Both the position numbers and the translations under genes were made by a program. A stretch of DNA of 17,840 bases, from NCBI RefSeq assembly GCF_000344685.1, contig NW_006920412.1, forward strand, positions 772,412 through 790,251, in the 5' to 3' direction. Positions within the stretch are counted from its first letter, which is position 1. Every line of letters begins with the position of its first letter. A model generated the notes under the pieces. The model had not been told where the DNA came from and made no database searches. It saw nothing but the letters and a program-made list of their open reading frames with translations. Positions 1-8,802 of the stretch are shown in pieces. Source of the stretch: Gloeophyllum trabeum ATCC 11539 (lineage: Eukaryota; Basidiomycota; Agaricomycetes; Gloeophyllales; Gloeophyllaceae).

Positions 1-1543
1 GTCATCGGCCGCGGCAACGGGCGCGCCTTCTGCGCCGGCGGGGACGTCGCCAGTGCGTCTTTTACCCTCGTTCCAGCATTCTGACCCTAACCCCTCCAAC
101 TCAACTCAACCTAACCTAATCCAACCAACCCAGGCGTAGTCACCCAAGCCGCGAATCCCTCCACGCGTCCGCGCGCAATCGAGTTCTTCAAGCGCGAGTT
201 CGAGCTCGACTACCTCCTCGCCGCCCTCGGCAAGCCGTACGTCGCCGTCATGGACGGGATCACCAGTACGTCCTGCTCTGTTCTACCATAAGCGTCAGAT
301 GTGGAGTGTGGTTGCTGATGTGTGCGGTAGTGGGCGGCGGCGCGGGCCTGTGCATGCAGGCGCCCTTCCGCATCGCGACGGAGAAGACGATGTTCGCGAT
401 GCCCGAGACGAAGATCGGGTACTGCCCCGACGTCGGCGCGAGCGCGTTCCTCGCGAGGTGCGTCCCGTCCTGTTCGAGACGCGAACGAGACGCGCTGACG
501 GGTGCTGCGACAGACTCGACGGCGAGCTCGGCACGTACCTCGCGCTCACGAGCGAGATCATCTCGGGGCGCGAAGTCTAGTACGTCCTCTCTCCACAATT
601 ATCTGATATCGAAGCAACAAACGGATGAATGGGGGATATCACAGCGAACTCGGCCTGGCGACGCACTTTGTGCCCAGCACCTCGCTCCCCGCGCTGCTGC
701 GCGCGCTGCAGGCGCTCGAAGAGCCCTCGTGGGAGGCGGTCGACGCGACGATCGAGGGGTTCTACATCGCGCCCGAGGAGCTAGGCGTCGGCGGGGACTT
801 TGAGGGACAGGTGCGTCGCCGCCTTTCCTTTCCCTCCGCTCCCTCCGCCGTTCTTTCACTTCTGTTCTTCCGTTATTGTACGAGTCCAGGGAGTCGCCGG
901 GAACTGATGGATATTCCAGGTGAATAAGGAGCAGGCAGAGGGCGTCCCCCCCTCGGAGCGCTACGCGCGCACGCAAGGCGGACAGCCGCAGACGCAAGCT
1001 CCCGGGCAATCGAGCGTCCTCGCCCTCCCCACCGGCCCCCACTCCGGCGCGGTCCGCGCCGCGATCGACCGCGCGTTCTCGCGCCCCTCCGTCGCGGGGA
1101 TCCTGCACGAGCTGTCCCACCTCGCCGAGCACGGCTTGGCTCTCCCTTCTGCTAGTAATGCGGAAGCAGAAAAGGAGCAGGTGAAGAAGTGGGCGGGGAG
1201 GGTTATGGGGGTGTTGGGGATGCGGAGCCCGACGAGTTTGGTGGTGAGTCTGGAGGCGCAGAGGAGGGGACGGGAGGCAGTGAGGGGGTGGCCGGCGAGC
1301 GGGCTTCTGAGGATGGAGTTGGGCATTGCGACTGCGTCGGTGGTGAGTGGTTCTTTCCGTCGTGTTTCGGTTTTGGTGTGGTTTCTTCTTTTGTTTTCAT
1401 GTTCGACTCCGGTCTGGGCTTTGTCCATTTTTGTGCTTTCGAGACCCTTTTCGTTTCGTCAGTTTCCGCGCTCTCTTTACCGGCGCAAGCCAATCCTGCT
1501 CGCGTGGGTGAAGTCGCGCAGTGTCCCGGATTACGACGAATGA
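1..1543 (+). CDS. HIBCH: 3-hydroxyisobutyryl-CoA hydrolase, 5'-truncated by window edge, seven exons
   Basis: Exons as read: 1-52, 134-265, 331-457, 514-579, 645-810, 920-1342, 1463-1543. All introns are GT-AG and phases agree, giving 348 residues in the window. The product is a crotonase-fold thioesterase that hydrolyses 3-hydroxyisobutyryl-CoA in mitochondrial valine breakdown. The sequence shows the crotonase start [13 protein letters not shown], the oxyanion loop GITMGGGAGL (window residues 59-68), and [13 protein letters not shown], with the family's catalytic Glu (about residue 87) and Asp (about 95). It also shows [17 protein letters not shown] followed by LATHFVP, which separates HIBCH from ordinary enoyl-CoA hydratases. 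The N-terminus and any mitochondrial signal lie outside. The last exon is doubtful: after [10 protein letters not shown] the expected TGAS..F..GV.AVL segment is not in frame, and the 120-bp last intron is itself open in frame. Family assignment is firm; the 3' end is not. Confidence 0.9.
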
Positions 1544-2020
1544 TGAACATCGATGAACGCACACCTATGAACGCCCGCTGAAGCGTCCAGCGCGAGTTCT
1601 ATCTTTTGAAGCATTTGTTTACATTCTAGTTCTCTACACTACCGACTACCCCCACGTGACCACGAGCCGATGGTATGCTACGCCTACCTTCAGGTCTATC
1701 CCCTCTGCCGTACTCGCTGGCGGTCTCGCCTGCTGCATCTCTGTTGCCTCCCCTCGGCCGGCGCACGACAGTCATGAGCCTCGTGGTGGACTGTATGGGC
1801 CGAACCCCTCTCCATGTGATCCACTACCCCGCTGTGCAAGAGGGATTGGCGCCGGCCTAATGCAGCTTCTCCCCACCTCAGCAAGTCCGCGCTGCCTCTC
1901 CCGGCGCTCGTCTGCCCCTCCCTGTATTCTACTACACTAGGGCACGAAGGCAACGGCGAGGGGTTTTCCTTCCTCCTTGGTTTACGTACGGACGGCACCA
2001 GAAGGCGCCGTCGTCGCGGA
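1544..2020. other. Downstream flank of the hydrolase gene, no gene seen
   Basis: This stretch follows the hydrolase stop. It has short open frames in several phases but no splice pattern, domain or codon bias that supports a gene. It is moderately pyrimidine-rich on the plus strand. The hydrolase 3' untranslated region should lie here, but no clear polyadenylation signal was seen. Confidence 0.5.
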
Positions 2021-2205
2021 CGCGGACTCGACCTCTCGGGAGTCGACGCGTTGCACGACGGGTGTACGGGAGGCTAGCGAGAGGGTGTCTGGCCCTTCAC
2101 GAAGGTGAGCACTCCGTCACGGCGACCGTCGCAGCCGTTCCCGCAGGCTCGTTCGCCAGCGGACAGGGACTCGACCTCACGGGAGTCTAACCTGTCCTTG
2201 GGACG
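2021..2205 (+). repeat. Two dyad-core repeats about 140 bp apart
   Basis: Two related blocks, near 2024-2055 and 2163-2200, share GGACTCGACCTC followed by CGGGAGTC, so each carries inverted GACT/AGTC or TCGAC/GTCGA arms around a short loop. The second is bounded by GGACAGG and CCTGTCC, which lengthens its dyad. Spacing and layout (GGAC, then TCGAC, then a G-rich arm) resemble the larger array at 8.8-10.7 kb, so they may be outlying diverged members. That link is inference. Confidence 0.5.
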
Positions 2206-4562
2206 AGGGCCAGTGGCTGGGCGCTGGAAGCAAAGCGGACGGGTGTCTATGGTGGCGATACACCCTATTGTAGTCTAGTCTATTGTGTTGTCAAGTTATT
2301 AGCAAGTCAATGAAGATCATTGACTGCACGCTGTCCTGCGTGAATATTGAGCTAATGACCGACCATATCGCAAAGGACTGACCTTCATATATCTCATTCC
2401 CCTTACAACTAGACCCGAATGAACGTTAGTAGTCGGACGTTCACAGGAGTCTATGTGATGAGCGGATCCTCAATCTCTAATGGTCTATAGATGTCTAATC
2501 AACAATGTCAGCACCATCACTAAGCTATGCTGAACGATTTGACGCTTACCCGAAGTCTATAGGACCCGCTCTTGCCGACTACAAGGAGCGTTAGATTACT
2601 TTTACTGTAACTACTCTCTGATGACGGGACCGTGAACGGCAGTCCCGGCGAAACCGGTTCTTCGAGGACTTCCTGGTAACTGCTGATACTACATAGCAGG
2701 GGCTGTACTTCACAAGGCGACTGCGTAAGTGCATTAGCGGCCACCCAATTCATCTATACTCATTACGGACTGTACCTACTGGTGGCAATAATCCGGATCC
2801 AAGTGGTGTTGAAGTAACTAATGAACGTCCGGTCAATACAGAGAGCACAATCAATACAGGAGTGCACGTACCTGTACATAAGGAGGTGTCATCTGCACCC
2901 GTCAGTTCGTGAGCAGCAGCCTATTTCGAGATGACAACATGTCAGCAAATCACTACGAATGTCGGACAGCATACCGTGCTCGGGCTAGTCTGTTCACTGG
3001 ACAAATCTAGACGCAGCGCGAGAGACTGCATATGAATAGCTCTGAAAGAGGGTCGAGTAAGGAAATCAGGCTTAAACACGTTGTAGAGGATGTACCATAC
3101 CATGATGATCAGTCGTAACAGTCAGCAAAGACATGCTACTATTGCCGCATACGGGGAGTCTTGTCAAGGCTACGGCGACGGACTAGAGGCATGGAAATGA
3201 TCAGTCGCAGCAAGCTAGCGGATAGAATGTCGACATACAAGACGACGTGCACGGTACCAGTGACGACGGACGAGGGGGCAAAAGACGAAGGGTGGTGGGT
3301 GCATTCCAGTAAATAGACGAGCCGTATTTATACCTGTCGGAGGCACCCCAGACCTTGCATTTCCCGAAACGCCCGCTCGTCGAACGACCCTATTTCCCGA
3401 ACGAACGTACGAGACTGCGCGCGCCGGCTTCTCGCGCTGGACCAGGAACTCGCGATCGGGAAAATGCCGCGTCTCACTGCGATGCAATCGTAATGTACGT
3501 ACCCTCGCTAATTCTGCTCCAGCAGTACGTGAGCTAGCTGAGCTCGATGGCGGTGATGTAGTGTTCTCCACTGTTCAGCATTGTTCGTCTCGATTGCTTC
3601 AAGCTTGCCTCAACCACTCTTTACTCTCCGCTTCCCAAGAGTAGACGGTTGCAACTTCGAAGAAATGCACACCCAGCGAGTAGAATTATAGTGACATAAG
3701 TTTAGAGAACCTACGAGCATCCGTTAGCGACCGAAGCAGAATCTACTCCCTGGAGTTTACTCACCGCCTCGCATATCCCTGTCCTATCACGTACGCCTGC
3801 AACAGGATCCAGCTAACCCTGAACCGCCTGCCAGCCGGATCCACGCGGAATGTGTACCGTGACTCATGGAGAGCTTACATGTTATCGGAGCTTCTCGCCG
3901 CGAGAAATTCCGAGGGCATCTTCCAGGCCGAGTGAAGACTGCTAACTCCAGAAAATGCCGGCCGTGTGAGATGTTTCAGTGTGTTCACTTGTTCGGCGCA
4001 TGCAAGCCAGGGTTACGTCTCGTCTGCCGCGTAGCCGTTCGGCGTCGTATCCAGCCGCAAGGTAGTCGGGTGTGTCGCACCGTCTCGGTGACACACCTGG
4101 AAGTGGATTCTTTGCAAAGCAGACGTTACAGTGCTAGCAGTGCCTATGTCCACATGTGCTGCATCTCTGTGGTAGATCCTGTCCCATACTACAGTTTTCG
4201 TATCCTGGAAGGAAAGGTATTATTCAACGGCCGGATATGATGTACGAAGCAAAAGACACGTACCTCACGTTTCTCAGACGTGCAGCATTCGATCGCGTAG
4301 AGGACTGACACCGCCGTAACCTCCTTCGCTCGGCAAACAGGGCACATACCCTTCCTGGTTGGCCCTGCAGATCCTCTGTATTCGCGCATCTCGCACTTTG
4401 CGCTCTGTACGCACTCCTTCTGCCTCGCGAAGCGTAGCAAGGCCACAGGCAGGGTATAGTGAGTGGGGCAATGCCTGGTCTGCCTCGGACGCCTGCTTCT
4501 CCTCGTAGATTAGATTATCTCGGTGTGCAAGCTCGGATATGATGACATTCGATCGACTGGAC
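2206..4562. other. Gene-poor interval with scattered short open frames
   Basis: No gene is recognised in this 2.3-kb stretch. The longest open frames, 3215-3571 on minus and 3866-4240 on plus, have no known motif and low codon bias. A short run at 3878-3934 starting MLSELLAARNSEGIFQAE is protein-like and mostly C/G-ending, but ends in a stop. Local structures include GAACGT/ACGTTC arms near 2418-2443 and an inverted pair GCATTTCCCGA / TCGGGAAAATGC around 3357-3468. The interval may contain decayed genes. Confidence 0.45.
3325..3332 (-). promoter_or_regulatory. TATA-like element on the minus strand
   Basis: The minus strand reads GGTATAAATACGG here and is followed by a pyrimidine-rich stretch (3270-3300), the usual look of a fungal core promoter. 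The first downstream ATGs, near 3234 and 3194, open only very short frames, so no gene can be attached. It may be a relic promoter or chance. Confidence 0.25.
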
Positions 4563-4624
4563 GGCGCTTTGTCTGTAGGCAGATTGTCCAAATACCAGAC
4601 AGTCTACCAAGCGGACAAAGCGCC
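4563..4624. repeat. Long imperfect hairpin (26/27-nt arms, 9-nt loop)
   Basis: The left arm 4563-4588 begins GGCGCTTTGTC and the right arm 4598-4624 ends GACAAAGCGCC. The outer 11 pairs are perfect and about 21 of 26 positions match over the whole arm, around loop CAAATACCA. The arms flank a central dyad (AGATTGTC / GACAGTCT). The geometry resembles a small-RNA precursor or the stump of a fold-back element; nothing in the sequence decides which. Confidence 0.7.
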
Positions 4625-5636
4625 TTCAGGCATTCTAAGCTCTACTCATACAACCACGGTACATAGGAGAATGCAGAAAGCGTCGACGTCCATTGGCGAA
4701 AAATACAGGTTGGGAGGGCTCCAGAATACTCAGCTATCGATCAGTCCTGCATTATCCCTCCCTTTCGCTCCTTGTCGACAACACCTCTTGTAGAACTCCT
4801 TTCGTGTTCTGAATCCATTGAAGCATTGTTGACAGACGTGGAGAGCTCGTTGAGCCGCGAGTATCGCCGGTCAAGAGGATATGGAAATCGTGCGGGGAAG
4901 TCCTTTGTTCATGACTGCGTGCATGACTTCCACAGCATCTCAGCACGCAGGATATATACACTAGCATTTTTGGATATCAAAGCGCACGACTGCAGCGTGA
5001 GCGAGAGACCGAAAGACAGCTGGGTTGAATGGAACCGTAATCGAGGGCAGCGAACGCATGCCTCAATAGAGTCGTGTCTCGCGGAGTTTCCTTAGCGAAA
5101 GACAGTTCTCCTGCTGTCTATAGCAGCTCGGCAGATAGACGAGTGAGCACTTGGATAGCTGGTAGGATACGTCGAAGAACAAGACTCAAAACAAGGCGTA
5201 CAAGTGCTGCAGCCAGAGCACTTGTGGCGCGACTTGATCAGACGCGGACAGAGCTCTTTTGCACATCAACTGCCATCTTCGTCTTTACATCCGACGCTCA
5301 TGCGCAGACCTTGCGTTGTACTTACCGCTTAGGCGAACATATCGCAGATTGCAGCATGCCATATTAGTGGAATTCCATTGCATTATTGAACCCTGTTATA
5401 ATACAACATTTTCCTAATCTATGTATGATCAGTTGAAGCTCGACTCCGGATGCATTGACATTTGCACTCACAAAAATATAGACACCCTATTGTTTCATAG
5501 GGACGAGCCGCAGCCTCTCGAGGATGATGGAAGGATACAGAAATATAGATAGGATATTGGGTAGCCAGCCATTGACCGGTCAATGTAAGTCAACATTCAG
5601 TGTATAGAGGGAGCCACTTCTCATTTCGCGAGTGCC
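4625..5636. other. Gene-poor interval
   Basis: No gene is recognised. A 107-residue open frame (4772-5095, plus) has no recognisable motif. TATATA-like runs occur near 4952. A perfect 16-bp palindrome CATTGACCGGTCAATG lies at 5570-5585. The phrase ACACCCTATTGT near 5479 also occurs near 2261, the only shared word noticed between these two parts of the interval. Confidence 0.4.
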
Positions 5637-5745
5637 GAGACTTGTCCGAACTCCAGCAACCGGCTGCAGGCCATTGGATGAAGCCGGACAGTCTCCCTGA
5701 ACTCACAGAGCCGCCTCGCAGCAGTACTCCGGAGTTCGGACTTGG
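5637..5745. repeat. Complex inverted repeat
   Basis: GTCCGAACTCC in the left arm (5644-5654) is matched by GGAGTTCGGAC in the right arm (5731-5741), with further patchy pairing inward (GGCTGCAGG against the complement of CCGCCTCGCAGC). A middle segment GCCGGACAGTCTCC (5683-5696) can instead pair with the left edge GAGACTTGTCCG, so two alternative folds are possible. Function unknown. Confidence 0.55.
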
Positions 5746-5818
5746 TGCGGATTTCCTCTGACTATCTAATCTACTGTAGATCTATGCTGTTATGTTGACT
5801 CACCTCCTTTTGACGATC

Positions 5819-5876
5819 AAAGCTGTCCCTGGACCTGGAGAAGCTGGTGCCTTCTCTGGGATCAGGGTCAGACTTC
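5819..5876. repeat. Imperfect hairpin
   Basis: CCCTGGACCTGGAGAAG is followed after a 7-nt loop by CTTCTCTGGGATCAGGG. About 13 of 17 positions pair, and pairing extends patchily outward (AAAGCTGT against TCAGACTTC). It lies between two other long inverted repeats, forming a local cluster. Confidence 0.5.
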
Positions 5877-6081
5877 TTTTAGTCAGTAAGCCGCTTAGCC
5901 AACCCTCAGACGGCCTCAATGCCTCGATAATGGCAAAGAATATTCACTCCTGAGGTCTGAAAGACTGTGTAACTTAAGATGTCTGAAATAATGTTGAGGA
6001 AACTGCTATCATTCTCTTACTGCCATTCTGAGTTGTTCATGCAGGGACATTTAATTACCTAAAGTCGCAGATTCCAGAGAT

Positions 6082-6212
6082 CGGACTTGATCAGGGCCAG
6101 CAATCACTGCCGGAATGCTTCCCTAAGAAGCCACTACCGCGTAGCAATGCTACGCCATTGTGACTTCTCAGGGAAGTGTTGCGGTAGCCGATGTATGGCC
6201 CTGACTTCCGGA
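6082..6212. repeat. Long imperfect hairpin with arms of about 55 nt
   Basis: The left arm (6091-6145) begins TCAGGGCCA, contains CTTCCCTAAGAAG and ends GCGTAGC. The right arm (6149-6203) is its imperfect complement: it begins GCTACGC, contains CTTCTCAGGGAAG and ends TGGCCCTGA, with only AAT between. Weaker pairing continues outward, possibly to about 6073 and 6224. It has no recognisable coding content and resembles a fold-back element or small-RNA precursor; this is inference. Confidence 0.75.
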
Positions 6213-6551
6213 GCACTGGGTATTAGTCACGCCAGGAAACTATTTCCGAGACGTGCAATATATACACCTGCCTCACATACGTGTACCACCTTGCCCGTCT
6301 TTACGCCCCCCGTATGCTTGTCCTCTTTGTCAGCGCTGGTCTCTGCACATCCTGTCGCACTCAGGTGCTTGAGCAGCGACGACGTGAGTCACACCTATTT
6401 TTGTGGCCTTCTAGTGTCCTCACATCCTGCCCTGCAGAATCTCGACACCAACATGTTGCACTCGATGTGCCCATATTCGTCGCGTCCCTTCGCCACGCTG
6501 CAGTTCCTGCATCAAGCATCCACTGGCGCAGCTTGAGCAAGGCCCGCTGTC
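6213..6551. other. Interval after the long hairpin, no gene assigned
   Basis: An open frame (6087-6536, plus) runs through the hairpin and this interval, but its composition (many Ser, Cys, His) gives no recognisable protein, so it is not called a gene. A TATATA run near 6259-6264 precedes a pyrimidine-rich stretch and could be a core-promoter relic. Confidence 0.35.
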
Positions 6552-6980
6552 ATGGTGTCTCCAACTCGAACAGCCGAAGGTATGTCCATGATCAATACGT
6601 ACTTGTATTTCGTTGTAATATCGCTAATGCTCGAAACTCGTAGACAACAGACAGACACGTCTGCGAGAGCAGGGAGCGAGAGATAAGAGTGATCGTGATC
6701 GCTATTGGACGAGTGGCAGTGCACCGCACGTGGTCGACATCGCCTTCAATCGCCTGCCAGTGCCTGCGACGCTCATGGACGACTGCTTGTCGACACTCGT
6801 TGCGCCTTGCAGCTCTGAGGTCCCCCCTTTCCTATCTAGGATGCAGCAGCTCTTTCAGATTTTGGGCCTTGGACAAAGGCCAATACCCGGGTATGTCTTT
6901 CTGCACTGACTGTATATAGCTGTGTATCCGCGCACACTGATTGCAGACTCTGCTTCACAACGGGTGCGTTAGTAGCATGA
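6552..6980 (+). CDS. Possible spliced small gene, function unknown
   Basis: A coding-like model is exons 6552-6579, 6644-6890 and 6947-6980, giving 102 residues. Both introns are GT-AG with GTATGT donors and plausible branch sites (GCTAATGC near 6623, CACTGATTG near 6935). The middle exon stays open for 83 codons, and about two thirds of its later codons end in G or C, as in the conserved genes nearby. Its later part includes PHVVDIAFNRLPVPATLMDD, which looks globular. No family is recognised. A TATATA at 6913 falls inside the second intron. It may be a genuine small gene, a relic of a longer one, or chance. Confidence 0.3.
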
Positions 6981-6996
6981 AACACGGACGACTTAC

Positions 6997-7314
6997 ATGA
7001 TCGGTACCGATGGGGAAAGGATGCAGGAGAACGGGACGGAGGGGGGACTGTATCGCGCGCTGAGCTCTGCGAAGGTCGAGCACAAGGGACGCAAGCACGC
7101 GCCGGTAAGTTGCCGTTGCCACTCGAGGATCTCGTCCTCATACCGAAAGCTACAACATTTGCAGGGGCTCAGTGGCGAGGCGATCTTGTTTTGCAACGAT
7201 GCGACCCTGCAAGACATTCCCACCAAAGTACCCAGTTCGTCTCGCCACATTTCCAGCCTTGCGGCGCCCTCGAAGGTTCACGGATCCTGTTTGTTACCGA
7301 CACCGCCTGTTTGA
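6997..7314 (+). CDS. Possible spliced gene fragment, function unknown
   Basis: The model is exons 6997-7104 and 7165-7314 with intron 7105-7164 (GTAAGT donor, TTGCAG acceptor), giving 85 residues. In the first exon about 30 of 36 codons end in G or C, a strong coding-like bias, with ERMQENGTEGGLYRALSSAK. The bias stays high for about 22 codons of exon 2, then drops. A different frame (7220-7387) then reads KYPVRLATFPALRRPRRF and a CxxC pair (KHCKSC), which suggests a frameshift in a once longer protein. The TATATA at 6913-6918 sits 84 bp before the ATG. No family is recognised. Confidence 0.3.
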   Translation: MIGTDGERMQENGTEGGLYRALSSAKVEHKGRKHAPVSCRCHSRISSSYRKLQHLQGLSGEAILFCNDATLQDIPTKVPSSSRHISSLAAPSKVHGSCLLPTPPV

Positions 7315-7575
7315 TGCTAATAAACACTGCAAGTCCTGTTTGAGGAAATGCCATATTTCGGCGGATCCGCTGACATCTGCAAGTTGACTTCGAACTCAGG
7401 GTGTCATTCAATACTACAGTATACGGAGATTGGTACGTTTCCGTTTAGCTACTACCTAACGACCGTCGGCTGACTGCTATTCAGTTATGTAGTCTGTAGA
7501 CACGGATGGAATATATTATATTTTGAACTTTATATCCGTTACCTCTTCGGCGCTGCGTGAACGCGACTCTTGTGA

Positions 7576-7686
7576 ATGATGGCACAACCCATCTTCTCCC
7601 TCGCCGTAGACGCTTCCTTGGATCTTCGGGTAGCCGCCATTCTCCAACACTGCCCGCTGTTCTCTGTCATGCTCGCGATGAGCTAG
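7576..7686 (+). CDS. Short coding-like open frame, 36 aa
   Basis: The frame MMAQPIFSLAVDASLDLRVA continues to a TAG at 7684-7686. Most codons end in G or C. It lies between an intron-like segment (about 7432-7484, GTACGT to TTCAG) and the repeat block at 7.73-8.58 kb, so it may be one exon of a decayed gene. It is too short to judge alone. Confidence 0.2.
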   Translation: MMAQPIFSLAVDASLDLRVAAILQHCPLFSVMLAMS

Positions 7687-7729
7687 CTGTTTGCCTATGT
7701 CACGCTTCCCCTCTCTTTGTGAAAGGCTG

Positions 7730-8580
7730 AATCATTTGATCTCCGGTGAGCAACGAGCAAGACTAAAGCCTACGATCTCTGGGATCTTCTCGTGCAGTTG
7801 GACACCTTTGGCGGGCGGCATCTCGTGAAGACTCTGTAGGTATAAATCATGTCCCGGGCGTGCGAGACGCCTCGGAGACAGGGCATGCATGCCGTTTCCC
7901 ATTCTCTTTCCTGATGCAGTGAGTACCATTATGTTGTGTATAACCTCCCGCTAACATCAATCGTGCTTAGATGGGGATCAGGCGTGTCGCGCGGGGCTGT
8001 CATCATCAAGTCCTTCAGCGACTTTTGATAAATATAGTGCGCTTCGCGCTAGACTCCCTGTGGAGACGGTATGCATGCTGTTTCCCATTCTCTCATTGTG
8101 CTGCTGTAAGGCGGCATCCCTTTCCATATAGTGTGTAACTGACATCGGACCAGCTAGGCTTCCACAATGTAGTTCGCAGCGCCCGGAGGGCAGCATTCCA
8201 GTGCTGCTCTGTCTCCTTAAGAAGCACATCCTCCATTTATACCCATGGCTTTCCCGACATTCCCTGTGTCTCGAGGTTGTCTCCAGCGAAAACAGCACGT
8301 ACAGACGGTTGGCAAGCAGTCTTCGGCCGCTGCGATATCCCTGGATTTCTCAATATCGCTGTATTTCCTTCCGGGTGCGGCGAGCACTGTCTGAACACTT
8401 TTTCCTCTCGCGTCCCCCCGTGCTCGCTACGGTCACTTGTGCGCTGTCATCGACATTCTGCGCCCGAAGTATGCTTACAAGTGAAGACGTGCGGAAATGG
8501 CCTGCACGCCGTTTCCCATTCTCTCTCATGCTGTAAGTCCCGTTACCTTTGCGGAGCGGTCTCTCACTGATACCCAGCCT
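7730..8580 (+). repeat. Three diverged repeat copies with equivalently placed intron-like segments
   Basis: The phrase GTTTCCCATTCTCT recurs at 7894-7907, 8081-8094 (one base short at its left edge) and 8511-8524, each time preceded by an ATGCATGC-like word. Further upstream the copies also align: AGTTGGACACC...GTGAAGAC at about 7797-7832 with TGTCATCGACATTC...GTGAAGAC at about 8443-8488, and ATAAAT near 7845 and 8029. Within 10-25 bases after the phrase each copy has a donor-like word: GTGAGT (7919), GTAAGG (8107), GTAAGT (8532). Branch-like and AG sequences follow, giving intron-like segments ending near 7970, 8154 and 8579. In one frame all three read (G/N)(G)(M/L)HAVSHSL. This points to duplicated exons of one decayed gene. 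Product unknown. Confidence 0.5.
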
Positions 8581-8802
8581 TGTCACCGAAGGCCGGGCAC
8601 GCTGAAGATGTACGAGTGGCGTTACTTGTGTACGTACATATGCTTTGGGCGACTTCTCCCCCTGCCAGCATGCAACGCCTGGATTGAACTGTATCTACAA
8701 CAGGTGATGACAACTACGGCGGTGCATGCACCGCTCGTTCATCATTGCGATGACACTGTGACTCTCCCTCAGGTGTCCGTCTACCCTCCGCTCAGCAAAA
8801 AT

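Noticed and set aside
299..1581. Several open frames over the hydrolase exons and introns in other phases
   Set aside because: They conflict with the spliced frame, which carries clear conserved motifs across six exons.
4189..4446. Possible RING finger on minus (GMCPVCRAKE)
   Set aside because: Only one CxxC pair is convincing, the rest of the spacing does not fit, and overlapping frames are equally open.
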